Position numbers and translations under genes: made by a program | Assembly (NCBI RefSeq): GCF_963082655.1 | Contig: NC_081552.1 | Location: 65,649,247 to 65,713,246, forward strand | Length of the DNA: 64,000 bases | Direction of reading: 5' to 3' | Source of the DNA: Stomoxys calcitrans | Lineage: Eukaryota > Arthropoda > Insecta > Diptera > Muscidae | In this document: positions 41,101 through 52,749 of the stretch, one piece after another | How the letters are laid out: each line of letters opens with the position of its first letter | How positions within the stretch are numbered: position 1 is the first letter of the stretch | The notes under the pieces: generated by a model | Told to the model about the DNA's origin: nothing | The model's database searches: none | The model's input: the letters and a program-made list of their open reading frames with translations, nothing else

Positions 41101-41652
41101 GTTGTCAAAAAAAAGAAAACCAAAAGGAAAAAAAATTAAACAACTCATTTGAACTTTGATGTGATCAAATGATCAAAAATAAGAAAACAAATGAAATGAA
41201 ACAAACAAAAAAAAAAAAAAAATAAATAAATAAAAAATATAAATGTATAAAGAAACACTGCTGCCGGTATTCGAACTCACGCTCACCGGTTCGTAGGCTG
41301 TAACGCTTCCCCTAGGCTACCGCCTATGATGCGTCTCTGTTAGCTAAGTGATTATAACACATGATCACACTAAGCTTTGAATCATCAACAGCGGTCAATG
41401 TAAGTGAATCCAACTGTAACAGTGCTACAAGGAAGAAGAAGAAGAAAAACAGCATAGGCAAAGCTCCAAATATGTTCCAATAAGGGAACAACATGAGACA
41501 AGCAATCACAACAACAAAAATACTCTAGCATCCACATTGTATGTTAACTCGCGTTGGGGTTGGAAAAAAAACAGGAATGTCCATATCTATTATCAGGCGG
41601 GCCAATTCCAAGAAATATATTCATATTGGGTACATCGACATGCGCCACTACA
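38138..41652 (-). repeat. 5' LTR of element 2 (3515 bp)
   Basis: On the minus strand it starts TGTAGTGGCGCATG at 41652 and ends next to the primer site. It matches 23578-27090 with very few differences. The last six bases at the primer side read CAATAGA rather than CACTACA as at the outer end of the other LTR. Confidence 0.92.
41263..41324 (-). repeat. tRNA-derived (SINE-like) block in the 5' LTR of element 2
   Basis: Same block as at 26701-26762: A box 41319-41309 and B box 41276-41267, both unchanged. Confidence 0.6.
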
Positions 41653-42602
41653 TCGCATATTTTGTGCCCACGAAAATATGGATGCTGTCCTCAGCAGCAT
41701 TTTGTGCTGCATTCACCGATGCCAGTTTTGCCCAGGAATTGCTTGGTTTTTTAATTTGTTTAATTTATGTATTGCTGCCGCCTCCGAAATGTGTGTGCCA
41801 GAAATGAAATGTGGTTTCAAGAAATCAGCTGATATTGAAATGACATCTGCCATCTGACAGCGTTGCCACCCTCCCTCTTAGGAGATACACTGCACAAAAT
41901 TGTTGTTGGCGTATAAAGGTTGGTAAAGCAGTTCATTCATCAAAGCCACTTAAGAGAATTTAAATTAGGGGAAAGCTAGCAGAAGAGATTTGACGATTTG
42001 GAAGAAATGGGGAAAATGGGGAAAATGGAAAGAGACAGAATATGATCAAATATGTCTTCACAGAAAATAAGAAATGGCTTCAATGGCTTTTGAGTGAGAA
42101 TTAGCCTATAAAAGGGGGTCTTGGAAGAAAAATGCCATATTAAGTTTGGTTCAATTTGTGCTGTGAGATAGAAGTGGAAAATTTTAAAGTTTTTTTTTTG
42201 TTATTCAAGAAGTTGATACGGGTAAAATTGTTAATGACAGTGAATAACATTTTTTTGAAGTTAAATGCGTTTTTTTTTTTTTGTAGTTTGCCTAAAGAAA
42301 GGAGTGTTTTGTGCCGGGATACGAATTAATTGTTTGTTTGTTAATTTGTTTCCGATTCAGAGTGATAGAAGGTAGGTTTGATATTGATATTTGGTAGGGC
42401 AGGGCGACTGGAGGTTTCCATCTACCTCCCACTTAGGAAGAAATCTGTGCTTGTGTGTTAGTGTTGTCTTGTTTGTTAGAGCATTTTTTTTATTGATGCG
42501 ACCCCAGGGCAAAAGATGATGGGATGGGACCTCCCCTGAAGAGGCGACGAGAGCTAGCCGGTGCCCAAGTCATTTTTGGCCGCAAATAGGGGCCTCGTAA
42601 CA
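41653..42602 (+). repeat. 3' LTR of element 1, second part
   Basis: It begins with the duplicated TCGC, continues catattttgtgcccacgaaa as in the 5' LTR, includes the TATA box (tataaaagggggtc at ~42110) and ends CGTAACA before the duplication AAAT at 42603-42606. Confidence 0.92.
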
Positions 42603-42606
42603 AAAT
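42603..42606 (+). other. Right target-site duplication of element 1 (AAAT)
   Basis: Repeat of 15376-15379. Confidence 0.85.
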
Positions 42607-42633
42607 TTTGCACGAAGTGTTTAATTTAATTTT
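42607..42633 (+). repeat. Continuation of the interrupted DINE unit
   Basis: tttgcacgaagtg completes the 'aaattttgcacg' word broken at 15379. The next DINE head begins at 42634. Confidence 0.75.
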
Positions 42634-43828
42634 TATACCCTCCACCATAAGATGGGGGGTATACTAATTTCGTCACTCTGTTCGTAACAGCTCGAAATAT
42701 TCGTCTGAGACCCCATAAAGTGTATATATTCTTGATCGTCGCGACATTTTATGTCGATCTAGCCATGTCCGTTCGTCCGTCCGTCCGTCCGTCCGTCCGT
42801 CTGTCTGTCTGTCTGTCGAAAGCACGCTAACTTCCGATGGAGTGAAGCTAGCCGCTTGAAATTTTGCACAAATACTTCTTATTAGTGTAGGTCAGTTGGT
42901 ATTGTAAATGGGCCATATCGGTCCATGTTTTGATATAGCTGTCATATAAACCGATTTTGGGTCTTGACTTCTTGAGCCTCTAGAGGGCGCAATTCTTATC
43001 CGATTTGAATGAATTTTGGCACTACGTGTTTTGTTATGATGTCCAACAACTGTGCTAAGTATGGTTCAAATCGGTCCATAACCTGATATAGCTGCCATAT
43101 AAACCGATCTTGGGACTTGACTTCTTGAGCCTCTAGAGTGCGCAATTCTTATCCGTTTGCAATGAAATTTCGCACGACGTGTTTTGTCATGATATCCAAC
43201 AACTATGCCAAGAATGGTTCAAATAGGTCTATAACCTGATATAGCTGTCATATAAACCGATCTTGGGTCATGACTTCTTGAGCCTCTAGAGGGCGCAATT
43301 CTTATCCGATTTGAATGAATTTTGGCACGACGTGTTTTGTTATGATATCCAACAACTGTGCCAAGTATGGGTCAAATCGGTTCATAACCTGATATAGCTG
43401 TCATATAAACCGATCTGGGATCTTGACTTTTTGAGCCTCTAGAGGTCGCAATTATTATCCGACTTGCCTGAAATTTTGTACGACGGATTCTCTCATGACC
43501 ATCAACAAACGTGTTTATTATGGTCTGAATCGGTCTATAGCCCGATACAACTCCCATATAAATCTATCTCTCTATTTTACTTCTTGAGCCCACAAAGGGC
43601 GCAATTCTTATTCGAATTGGCTGACATTTTACACAGGCCTCCAACATATAATTTAATTGTGGTCCAAACCGGACCATATCTTGATATCGCTCTAATAGCA
43701 GAGGAAATCTTTTCTTATATCCTTTTTTCCCAAAGAAGAGATGCCCAGAAAAGAACTCGACAAATGCGATCCATGGTGGGAGGTATATAAGATTCGGCCC
43801 GGCCGAACTTAGCACGCTTTTACTTGTT
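42634..43828 (+). mobile_element. Complete DINE-1-like element, family A
   Basis: Head tataccctccaccataagat, GTCC/GTCT microsatellite at about 42768-42818, central units of ~153 bp, then the palindrome TTCGGCCCGGCCGAA and tail cttagcacgcttttacttgt. It is head to tail with the DINE remnant on its left. Confidence 0.85.
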
Positions 43829-44098
43829 TTTGTATTTTTATTTTATTTATTATATAAAAGATAAAAAGTTGTACATTCTGGTCTTAAAATTAAATTCCCA
43901 CGAAACTATTCGGTTTGTCTGTAGGATGAGATCTTAGCCAAGCTGTAGTATTTAAGTCTAAAATTAGAATAACAATAATAAACTTCAAAATTTTACTAAT
44001 TTAAATTGTGCTTACAACAATACTTTTAAAATTTCTAATTCATTCCTAGTGTGATATTAAGTACATCTTGATCATATTCATTCTTTTTACATTATTGT
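43829..44098. other. AT-rich spacer
   Basis: No recognisable element or frame. Confidence 0.4.
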
Positions 44099-45149
44099 TA
44101 TACCCTCCACCATAAGATGGGGGGTATACTAATTTCGTCATTCTGATTGTAACTACTCGAAATATTCGTCTTAGACCCCATAAAGTATATATATTCTTGA
44201 TCGTCGTGAAATTTTATGTCGATCTAGCCATGTCCGTCCGTCTGTCCGTCCGTCCGTCTGTCCGTCCGTCCGTCCGTCCGTCCGTCTGTCTGTCGAAAGC
44301 ACGCTAACTTCCGAAGGAGTAAAGCTAGCCGCTTGAAATTTTGCACAAATACTTCTTATTAGTGTAGGTCGGTTGGTATTGTAAATGGGCCATATCGGTC
44401 CATGTTTTGATATAGCTGCCATATAAACCGATCTTGGGTCTTGACTTCTTGAGCCTCTAGAGTGCGCAATTCTTATCCGATTGGAATGAAATTTTGCACA
44501 ACGTGTTTTGTTATTATATCCAACAACTGTGCCAAGTATGGTTCAAATCGGTTTATAACCTGATATAGCTGCCATATAAACCGATCTTGGGTCTTGACTT
44601 CTTGAGCCTCTAGAGTGCGCAATTCTTATCCGATCAGAATGAAATTTTGCACGACGTGTTTTGTTATTATATCCAACAACTGTGCCAAGTATGGTTCAAA
44701 TCGGTTCATAACCTGATATAGCTGCCATATAAACCGATCTGGGATCTTGACTTCTTGACCCCTAGAGGTCGCAATTATTATCCGATATGCCTGAAATTTT
44801 GTACGACGCATCCTCTCATGACCATCAAAAAACGTGTTTATTATGGTCTGAATCGGTCTATAGCCCGATACAGATCCCATATAAATCGTTCTCTCTATTT
44901 TACTTCGTGAGCCCCAATGGGCGCAATTCTTATACGAATTGGCTGAAATTTTACACAGGTCTCCAACATATAATTTAATTGTGGTCCGAACCGGACCGTA
45001 TCTTGTTATCGCTCTAATAGCAGAGCAACTCTTTTCTTATATCCTTTTTTGCCTAAGAAGAGATGCCGGGAAAATAACTCGACAAATGCGATCCATTGTG
45101 GAGGGTATATAAGATTCGGCCCGGCCGAGCTTAGCACGCTTTTACTTGT
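44099..45149 (+). mobile_element. Complete DINE-1-like element, family A
   Basis: Head tataccctccaccataagat, a long GTCC/GTCT microsatellite at about 44234-44294, fewer central units than its neighbours, then the palindrome in the form TTCGGCCCGGCCGAG and the usual tail. Confidence 0.85.
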
Positions 45150-45253
45150 TTTGCCTAAGAAGAGATGCTGGGAAAAGAACTCGACAAATGTGATCCATGG
45201 TGGAGGGTATATAAGACTCGGCCCGGCCGAATTTAGCACGCTTTTACTTGTTT
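45150..45253 (+). repeat. Extra copy of the DINE 3' end
   Basis: About 104 bp from ttgcctaagaagagatgctg to the tail ttttacttgttt, including a second palindrome TTCGGCCCGGCCGAA. It directly follows the tail of the complete element, so the 3' hairpin region is duplicated in tandem. Confidence 0.8.
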
Positions 45254-45919
45254 GTATTTAACATTTCTAATGGTAATTTATTTAAAAGAGTTGGTAGAGT
45301 TACGATTAGTGAGAATTTGCCGTAGTTGTTATTGTGTCTGGGTATATGGTTTTTCCATTGAGCCTACTTCGGGTGTTTCTGGAGTGTTGTATGTGTTGTA
45401 GAAAGTCAGAGTTGTAGAATTCACGACGAATAGTCGCGTTGTAGATGCCTTCAATGTTCAGGATCCCAAAGATTTAAAAAGATTATGATCCTTTGATGTG
45501 TTTAGATTGGTTTGTATGGTTTTGTTGTTTTTGTATACGAATTTTACAAGTCGGTTTTGATACTTTTGGAGCAGCCTACCCTATTTTGATTTGCCCCAAG
45601 CCGCGATTCCATGTCATAATTGTGATTCGACCAGAGAGAATTAGGCTTGATTTAAGACATAGTATGGTGAGCAGTTGCTTAGATGGTATAGAGCAAACAT
45701 GGAACATCGTAGTTTTTTAGTAAGTTCTTCGATGTGAGCTTTTCATTTGAAATTACGATCTAGATGCACACCCAAATATTTATATGTATCAACTAGTTCA
45801 ATCTTTGTTGTACAATAATCGTTACAGCTGCTCAGTTGTGTTTTATGTAGGCAGTTAAAATCGTGAAATTTTATCTCAATATCTGAATGAGGAATGTGTC
45901 GAGGTCTAATGTGCATTAT
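45254..45919 (-). pseudogene. Jockey-like LINE reverse transcriptase, C-terminal piece
   Basis: On the minus strand from ~45915: HIPHSDIEIKFHDFN, then LVDTYKYLGVHLDRNFKW, the thumb-like region found after the active site in Jockey/R1-type reverse transcriptases. Stops follow. It is continuous in order with the fragment at 46884-47180 once the DINE between them is removed. Confidence 0.6.
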
Positions 45920-46883
45920 TATACCCTCCACCATAGGATGGGGGGTATACTAACTTCGTCATTCTGTTTGTAACTACTCGAAATATAAAGTATATACATA
46001 TATTCTTGATCGTCGCGACATTTTATGTCGATCTAGCCATGTCCGTCCGTCCGTATGTCCGAAAGCGCGCTAACTTCCGAAGGAGTTAAGCTAGCCGCTT
46101 GAAATTTTGCACAAATACTTATTAGTGTAGGTCGGTTGGTATTGTAAATGGGCCATATCGGTCCATGTTTTGATATAGCTGCCATATAAACCGATCTTGG
46201 GTCTTGACTTCTTGAGCCTCTAGAGTGCGCAATTCTTATCCGATTGGGATGAAATTTTGCACGACGTGTTTTGTTATGATATCCAACAACTGTTGGAAGT
46301 ATGGTTCAAATCGGTCAATATCCTGATATAGCTGTTATATGAATCGATCTTAGGTCTTGACTTCTTGAGTCTCTAGAGAGCGCAATTCTTATCCGATTTG
46401 GCTGAAATTTTGCATGACTTATTTTATTCTTACTTTCAACAACTGTATTAAATAAGGTTCAAATCGGTTCTTAATCTGATATAGCTGCCATATAAACCGA
46501 TCTGGGATCTTGACTTCTTGAGCCTCTAGAGGTACGTCGGATCCTCTCATGACCATCAACATACGTGTTTATTATGGTCTGAATCGGTCTATAACCCGAT
46601 ACAGCTCTCATATGAATCGATCTCTCTATTTTACTTCTTGAGCCCCCAAAGGGCGCAATTCTTACTCGAATTGGCTGACATTTTGCACAGGTCTCCAACA
46701 TATAATTTAATTGTGGTCCGAACCGGACCATATCTTGTTATCGCTCTAATAGCAGAGAAAATCTTTTCTTATATCATTTTTTGCCTAAGAAGAGATGCCG
46801 GGAAAAGAACTCGACAAATGCGATCCATGGTGGAGAGTATATAAGATTCGGCCCGGCCGAACTTAGCACGTTTTTATTTGTTT
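45920..46883 (+). mobile_element. DINE-1-like element, family A, inserted in a LINE
   Basis: Head ataccctccaccataggatg, short microsatellite, a few central units, palindrome TTCGGCCCGGCCGAA, tail acgtttttatttgttt. It separates two parts of one LINE reverse transcriptase. Confidence 0.8.
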
Positions 46884-47180
46884 TACATTTACAGACTGCT
46901 AAACTCAGATTGCGTAACTTTTTCTGTCTCTTTCACGTCTTTGTGTGAAACGAATTTAGCAGTGCCATCAGCATATGAGAACATTACGCCATTATTCAGC
47001 AATTTCACCATTTCGTTTGTATATATTATATAGAGTATTGGACCCAGTTTGGAACCCTGCGGTACTCCGAAGCTTGTTGTTATGTGACTGCTCATCGTAT
47101 TATCTCTTTTTACCCTATACTTTCTGCAACAGCTCTTGAACCAGTTTAGGCAATTGCCTCTTATTCCTGATTTTTCAAAA
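46884..47180 (-). pseudogene. Jockey-like LINE reverse transcriptase, catalytic piece
   Basis: Minus strand: GNCLNWFKSCCRKYRVKR, then SFGVPQGSKLGPILYIIYTNEM, then the active-site box FSYADGTAKF. The second Asp of YADD is replaced by Gly, so this copy is inactive. Its left border is the DINE insertion and its right border the third repeat family. Confidence 0.65.
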
Positions 47181-48088
47181 AAAAATTTCCAGATTTAGAT
47201 ATAGCTCTCATATATGTGTATCACCCGATTTGCACTTAAATGGCCGTAGTAGCTACAAGTTTCAACCGATCTGCACAATATTTGGCACGGACTGTTTTGT
47301 TACTGCACTTAACATATCTGAAAAATTTCATAAAAATCGGTTCAGGTTTGGATATAGCTCCCATATATATCTTTCATCCGATTTGAACTATTGAAGCTAT
47401 AGAAGCCACAATTTTGGTCCGATCTTTGCCAAATTTGGCGTGGAGTCGTTTTTGTGAAATCTCAATGTATGTGTAATATTTCATAAAAATCGGTTCAGAT
47501 TTAGATATAGCTCTTATATATATCTTTCATCCGACTTGGATTTTTAAGGCTGTAAAAGCAAAAATTTTGGTCCGATCTTTACAAAATTTTGCATGAGACT
47601 TCATATGTGTGCAAAATTTCATAAAAATCGGTTTAGATTTAGATATAGCTACCATATATATCATTTATCCGATATGGCCTTTTAAGGCTGTAGAATCCAC
47701 AATTTTCGCCCGATTTTACATGAGACGTTTAAATTTACGTTCCAATACGTGCGCAAAATTTCATTAAAATCAGTCCTAATTTAGATATTGCTCCAATGTG
47801 TATATTTCGTCCGATATGGACTTTTAAGGCAGTAAAAACCACCATTAATATAACTCCCATATAATCTTTTATCAGATATGGCCTTTTAAAGATGTGGAAA
47901 TCCAAATATTTTGTCCTATGGTAGGAAAATCTTACAAGGTCCTAAATTGCTATTTTAATTGGTATCCAAATAAAAGTCTGACTAGATTTCGAGATAAGTT
48001 CTAAATATAAAAGGTACTGTATGCACTAGGTGGTGTAGGCTATTATATAGTCGGCACCGCCCGACTTTTGACTTTCCTTACTGGTTAT
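47181..48088 (+). repeat. Third tandem-repeat element family (type C)
   Basis: Units of ~150 bp (aaaatcggttcagatttgga, tatagctcccatatatatct, catccgatttgaact) ending gtcggcaccgcccgactttt and ctttccttactggtt. The end matches, inverted, the start of the type C element at 60861. The tail resembles a DINE tail, so it may be a third Helentron-derived family. Confidence 0.6.
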
Positions 48089-48182
48089 TATCAAGATTTC
48101 TATTGACGCAGTTGGAGAAATATTCGAGAAGCTGATTTATATTTTTTTCCTTTTGGAATCCATACTGGTTTTCGCTTATTAT
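48089..48182 (-). pseudogene. Jockey-like LINE reverse transcriptase, palm piece
   Basis: Minus strand: ISENQYGFQKEKNINQLLEY, the QxGFxxGxST-type block that lies upstream of the VPQGS motif. It belongs in front of the fragment at 46884-47180, so the type C element split the same LINE. Confidence 0.55.
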
Positions 48183-48418
48183 TGGGTTGCCCAAAAAGTA
48201 ATTGCGGATTTCTCATATAGTAGGCGTTGACAAATTTTTTCACAACTTATGACTCTGTAATTGCATTCTTTCTTCTGTCAGTTATCAGCTGTTACTTTTA
48301 GTTTGCTTTAGAAAAAAAGTGTAAAAAAAGTATATTTGATTAAAGTTCATTCTAAGTTTTATTAAAAATGCATTTACTTTCTTTTAAAAAATCTGCAATT
48401 ACTTTTTGGGCAACCCAT
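48183..48418 (+). mobile_element. Internally deleted mariner (MITE-like)
   Basis: About 236 bp with ends TTGGGTTGCCCAAAAAGTAA and its inverse, next to TA/AT. The interior is the 5' flank and 3' flank of the mariner at 52774-54002 (ttctgtcagttatcagctgt; tttaaagttcattctaagtt-like words) with the gene removed. Confidence 0.8.
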
Positions 48419-48427
48419 TACTTTATA

Positions 48428-48641
48428 TTGGGTTGCCCAAAAAGTAAATGTCGGTAATATAGTAGTAATATAGTCGGCGTTGACAAATTTTTTCAACAGC
48501 TTGTGACTCCGTAATTACATTCTTTCTTCTGTCAGTTATCAGCTGTTACTTTAAGCTTGCTTTAGGGAAAAAGTGCGCGAAATTTTGATTACATTTGTTT
48601 GTTTGGCGTCAATTTTAATATGGGTACCACATGTATTGAAA
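48428..48641 (+). mobile_element. Mariner fragment with 5' end and start codon
   Basis: It starts ttgggttgcccaaaaagtaa, runs to 'gcgtcaattttaatatgg' at the transposase start, then jumps to 'gtaccacatgtattgaaa', which in the longer copy is near 53455. There is no 3' inverted repeat; a family-B DINE tail abuts it. Confidence 0.7.
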
Positions 48642-50136
48642 ACAAGTAAAAAGGCGTTAAGTTCGGCCGGGCCGAACTTTGGATACCCACCACCTCGGGT
48701 ATATATGTAAACTACCTTTCATCAAAATTCGGTGAAAATTTCATACCTTATGACCCATATCAGTTATATCAAAACATGCTCCGATTTGGACCAAATACTA
48801 ATAAGTACAGTAGCTATATCTAAAAATTAAACGATCTGAACCATATACGACACGGATGTTGAAAAGCCTAACATAAGTTATTTTGTAAAATTTCAGTGAA
48901 ATCGGATTATAAATGCGCTTTTTATGGGGCAAAGACTTTAAATCGAGAGATCGGTCTACATGGCAGCTATTATCAAATCTGGATCGATCTGGGCAAAATT
49001 GAAGAAGGACGTCGAAGAGCCTAACTAAACTCACTGTCTCAAATTTCAGCGACATCGGACAATAAATGGGTCTTTATGGCCCCAAAACCTAAAACCTAGA
49101 TATCGGTCTATATGGCAGCTATATCTAAATTTGGACCGATCTGTGCGATATTGCAGATGTATGTCAAGGGGCTTAACTTAACTCACTGTCCCAAATTTCG
49201 GCGACATCGGACAATAAATGAGCATTTTATGGGCCCAAAACCTTAAATCAAGAAATCGGTCTATATAGCAGCTATATCCAAATCTGAACCGATCTGGGCC
49301 AAATTGAAGAAAGATGTCGAGGGGCCTAACGCAACTCACTGTCCCAAATTTCAGCAAAATCGGGTAATAAATGTGGCTTTTATGGGCCTAACACCATAGA
49401 GTGGAAGATCGGTCTATATGACAGCTATATCCAAATCTGAACCGATTTGAGCCAAATTGACAAAGGATGTCGAAGGGCCTAACACAACTCACTGTCCCAA
49501 ATTTCAGCAAAATCAGGTAATAAATGTGGCTTTTATGGGCCTAACACCATAAATCGAGGATCGGTCTATATGGCAGCTATATCCAAATCTGAACCGATCT
49601 GAGCCAAATTGACAAAGGATGTCGAAGGGCCTAACACAACTCACTGTCCCGATTTTCAGCGGAATCGGCTAAAAAATGTAGCTTTTATGGCCCTTAGACC
49701 TTAAATCGGAGGGTCGGTCTATATGGCAGCTATATCCAAATCTGGACCGATCTGAGCCAAATTGACGAAGGATGTCGAAGGGCCTAACAAAACTCACTTT
49801 TCCAATTTTCAGCAAAATCGGATAATAAATGTGGCTTTTATGGGCCTAAGACCCTAAATCGGCGGATCGGTCTATATGGGGGCTATATGAAGATATAGTC
49901 CGATATAGCCCATCTTCGAACTTAACCTGCTTATGGACAAAAAAAGAATCTGTGCAAAATTTCAGCTCAATATCTCAATTTTTAAAGACTGTAGCGTGAT
50001 TTCAACAGACAGACGGACAGACGGACAGACGGACGGACATGTCTAGATCGTCTTAGATTTTTACGCTGATCAAGAATATATATACTTTATAGGGTCGGAA
50101 ATGGATATTTCGATGTGTTGCAAACGGAATGACAAA
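48642..50136 (-). mobile_element. DINE-1-like element, family B, running into an assembly gap
   Basis: The inverted tail (aacaagtaaaaaggcgttaa, palindrome TTCGGCCGGGCCGAA) is followed by about eight family-B units, the inverted microsatellite (cagacggacagacggacaga at ~50010) and the head block up to aacggaatgacaaa, where the N run begins. Confidence 0.82.
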
Positions 50137-50336
50137 NNNNNNNNNNNNNNNNNNNNNNNNNNNNNNNNNNNNNNNNNNNNNNNNNNNNNNNNNNNNNNNN
50201 NNNNNNNNNNNNNNNNNNNNNNNNNNNNNNNNNNNNNNNNNNNNNNNNNNNNNNNNNNNNNNNNNNNNNNNNNNNNNNNNNNNNNNNNNNNNNNNNNNNN
50301 NNNNNNNNNNNNNNNNNNNNNNNNNNNNNNNNNNNN
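50137..50336. other. Assembly gap, 200 N
   Basis: Exactly 200 N, probably a placeholder of unknown size. It joins two DINE elements of different families, a region prone to misassembly. Any reading frame across it is meaningless. Confidence 0.98.
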
Positions 50337-51241
50337 GGTCCATAACCTGATATAGCTGCCATATAACCGATCTTGGGTCTTGATTTCTTGAGCCACTAGA
50401 GTGCGCAATTCTTATCCGATTGAAATGAAATTTTGCACGACGTGTTTTGTTATGATACCCAACAATTGTGCTGAGTATGGTTCAAATCGGTCCATAACCT
50501 GATATAGCTGTCATATAAACCGATCTTGGGTCTTGACTTCTTGAGCCTCTAGAGGGTACAATTCTTATCCGATTTGAATGAATTTTTGCACGAAGTATTA
50601 CGTTATGATATCCAACAACTGTGCCAAGTATGGTTGAAATCGGTCCCTAACCTGATATAGCTGTCATATAAACAGATCTGGGGATTTGACTTCTTGAGCT
50701 TCTATAGGGCGCAATTCCTATCCGATTTTGCTGAAATTTTGCATGGCGTATTTTATTTTTACTTTCAACAACTGTGTCAAATAAAGTTCAAATCGGTTCA
50801 TAACCTGATATAGCTGACATATAAACCGATCTGGGATCTTGACTTCTTGACCCCTAGAGGTCGCAATTATTATCCGATATGCCTAAAATTTTGTACGACG
50901 GATCCTCTCATGACCATCAACAAACGTGTTTATTATGGTCTGAATCGGTCTATAGCCCGATACAGATCCCATAAAAACCGTTCTCTCTATTTTACTTCGT
51001 GAGCCCCAATGGGCGCAATTCTTATACGAATTGGCTGAAATTTTACACAGGTCTCCAACATATAATTTAATTGTGGTCCGAACCGGACCATATCTTGATA
51101 TCGTTTTAATAGCAGAGCAACTCTTTTCTTATATCCTTTTTTGCCTAAGAAGAGATGCCAGGAAAAGAACTCGACAAATGCGATCCATGGTGGAGGGTAT
51201 ATAAGATTCGGCCCGGCCGAACTTAGCACGCTTTTACTTGT
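50337..51241 (+). mobile_element. DINE-1-like element, family A, head lost in the gap
   Basis: Central units followed by the complete 3' end (palindrome TTCGGCCCGGCCGAA, tail to acttgttt). The next element's head follows directly. Confidence 0.8.
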
Positions 51242-51244
51242 TTT

Positions 51245-52749
51245 TATACCCTCCACCATAAAATGGGGGGTATACTAATTTCGTCATTCTGTTCGTAACT
51301 ACTCGAAATATTCGTCTGAGACCCCATAAAGTATATATATTCTTGATCGTCGCGACATTTTATGTCGATCTAGCCATGTCCGTCCGTCTGTCCGTCCGTC
51401 CGTCTGTCCGTCCGTCCGTCCGTCCGTCTGTCTGTCGAAAGCACGCTAACTTCCGAAGGAGTAAAGCTAGCCTCTTGAAATTTTGCACAAATACTTATTA
51501 TTAGTGTAGGTCGGTTGGTATTGTAAATGGGCCATATAGATCCATGTTTTGATATAGCTGTCATATAAACCGATCTTGGGTCTTGACTTCTTGAGCCTCT
51601 AGCGTGCGCAATTTTTATCCGATCAGAATGAAATTTTGCACGACGTGTTTTGTTATGATATCCAACAACTGTGCCAAGCATGGTTCAAATCGGTCCATAA
51701 CCGGATATAGCTGCCATACAAACCGATCTTGGGTCTTGACTTCTTGAGCCTCTAGAGTGCGCAATTCTTATCCGATTGGAATGAAATTTTGCACGACGTG
51801 TTTTGTTATTATATCCAACAACTGTGCCAAGTATGGTTCAAATCGGTTAATAACCTGATATAGCTGCCATATAAACCGATCTTGGGTCTTGACTTCTTAA
51901 GCCTCTAGAGTGCGCAATTCTTATCCGATTGGAATGGAATTTCGCACGACGTGTTTTGTTATGATACCCAACAACAGTGCCAAGTATGGTTTAAATCGGT
52001 TCATAACCTGATATAGGTGCGATATAAACCGATCTTGGGTCTTGACTTCTTGAGCCTCTAGAGGGCACAATTCTTATCCGATTTGAATGAGTTTTAGCAC
52101 GAAGTATTTCGTCGTGATATCCAACAACTGTGCCAAGTATGGTTCAAATCGGTCCATAACCTGATATAGCTGTCATATAAACAGATCTGGGGATTTGACT
52201 TCTTGAGCTTCTAGAGGGCGCAATTCCTATCCGATTTGGCTGAAATTTTGCATGGCGTATTTTATTTTACCTTCAACAACTGTGTCAAATAAGGTTCATA
52301 TCGGTTCATAACCTGATATAGCTGCCATATAAACCGATCTTGGGATCTTGACTTCTTGACCCCTAGAGGTCGCAATTATTATCCGATATGCCTGAAATTT
52401 TGTACGACGTATCCTCTCATGACCATCAACAAACGTGTTTATTATGTTCTGAATCAGTCTATAGCCCGATACAGATCCCATATTAATCGTTCTCTCTATT
52501 TTACTTCGTGAGCCCCAATGGGCGCAATTCTTATACGAATTGGCTGAAATTTTTCACAGGTCTCCAATATATAATTTAATTGTGGTCCAAACCGGACCAT
52601 ATCTTGATATCGTTTTAATAGCAGAGCAACTCTTTTCTTATATCCTTTTTTGACTAAGAAGAGATGCCGGGAAAAGAACTCGACAAATGCGATCCATGGT
52701 GGGGGGTATATACGATTCGGCCCGGCCGAACTTAGCACGCTTTTACTTG

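Larger units (their letters stand above)
23578..41652 (-). mobile_element. Ty3/gypsy LTR retrotransposon, element 2, with 3.5-kb LTRs and RING-Gag
   Basis: On the minus strand: 5' LTR (41652-38138), full tRNA-Lys primer site, leader (split by a Transib transposon), gag with RING finger (32125-30521), pol by -1 frameshift (to 27162), polypurine tract, 3' LTR (27090-23578). Ends are TGTAGTG...CACTACA with a 4-bp duplication TCGC. Without the Transib it is ~12.7 kb, more than half of it LTR. The differences I noticed between the LTRs are two substitutions (25043/39603 and 26620/41180), a 2-nt change in an A run, and two bases at the U5 end, so the insertion is recent. Gag and Pol are related to those of element 1 but clearly a different family. 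Confidence 0.93.
15380..42602 (+). mobile_element. Ty3/gypsy LTR retrotransposon, element 1 (split by element 2)
   Basis: Order: 5' LTR 15380-16895, tRNA-Lys primer site, leader, gag, pol by -1 frameshift, a ~700-bp 3' untranslated stretch, and a 3' LTR broken into 22999-23577 and 41653-42602 by the insertion of element 2. Without that insertion the element is ~9.15 kb. The LTRs start TGTTGCGGG and end CGTAACA and are nearly identical: the differences I saw are a 3-bp indel, two substitutions near 16330/42030 and a few homopolymer lengths. So insertion was recent on an evolutionary scale. The protease-RT-RNase H-integrase order fixes the Ty3/gypsy superfamily. The tRNA-Lys primer, -1 frameshift and long LTRs recall the Osvaldo/Ulysses group of fly elements (from memory). 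Both large frames are open, so it may be or recently have been competent, apart from the split LTR. Confidence 0.92.

Noticed and set aside
50053..50408. Frames spanning the N run
   Set aside because: They consist mostly of unknown residues across an assembly gap.
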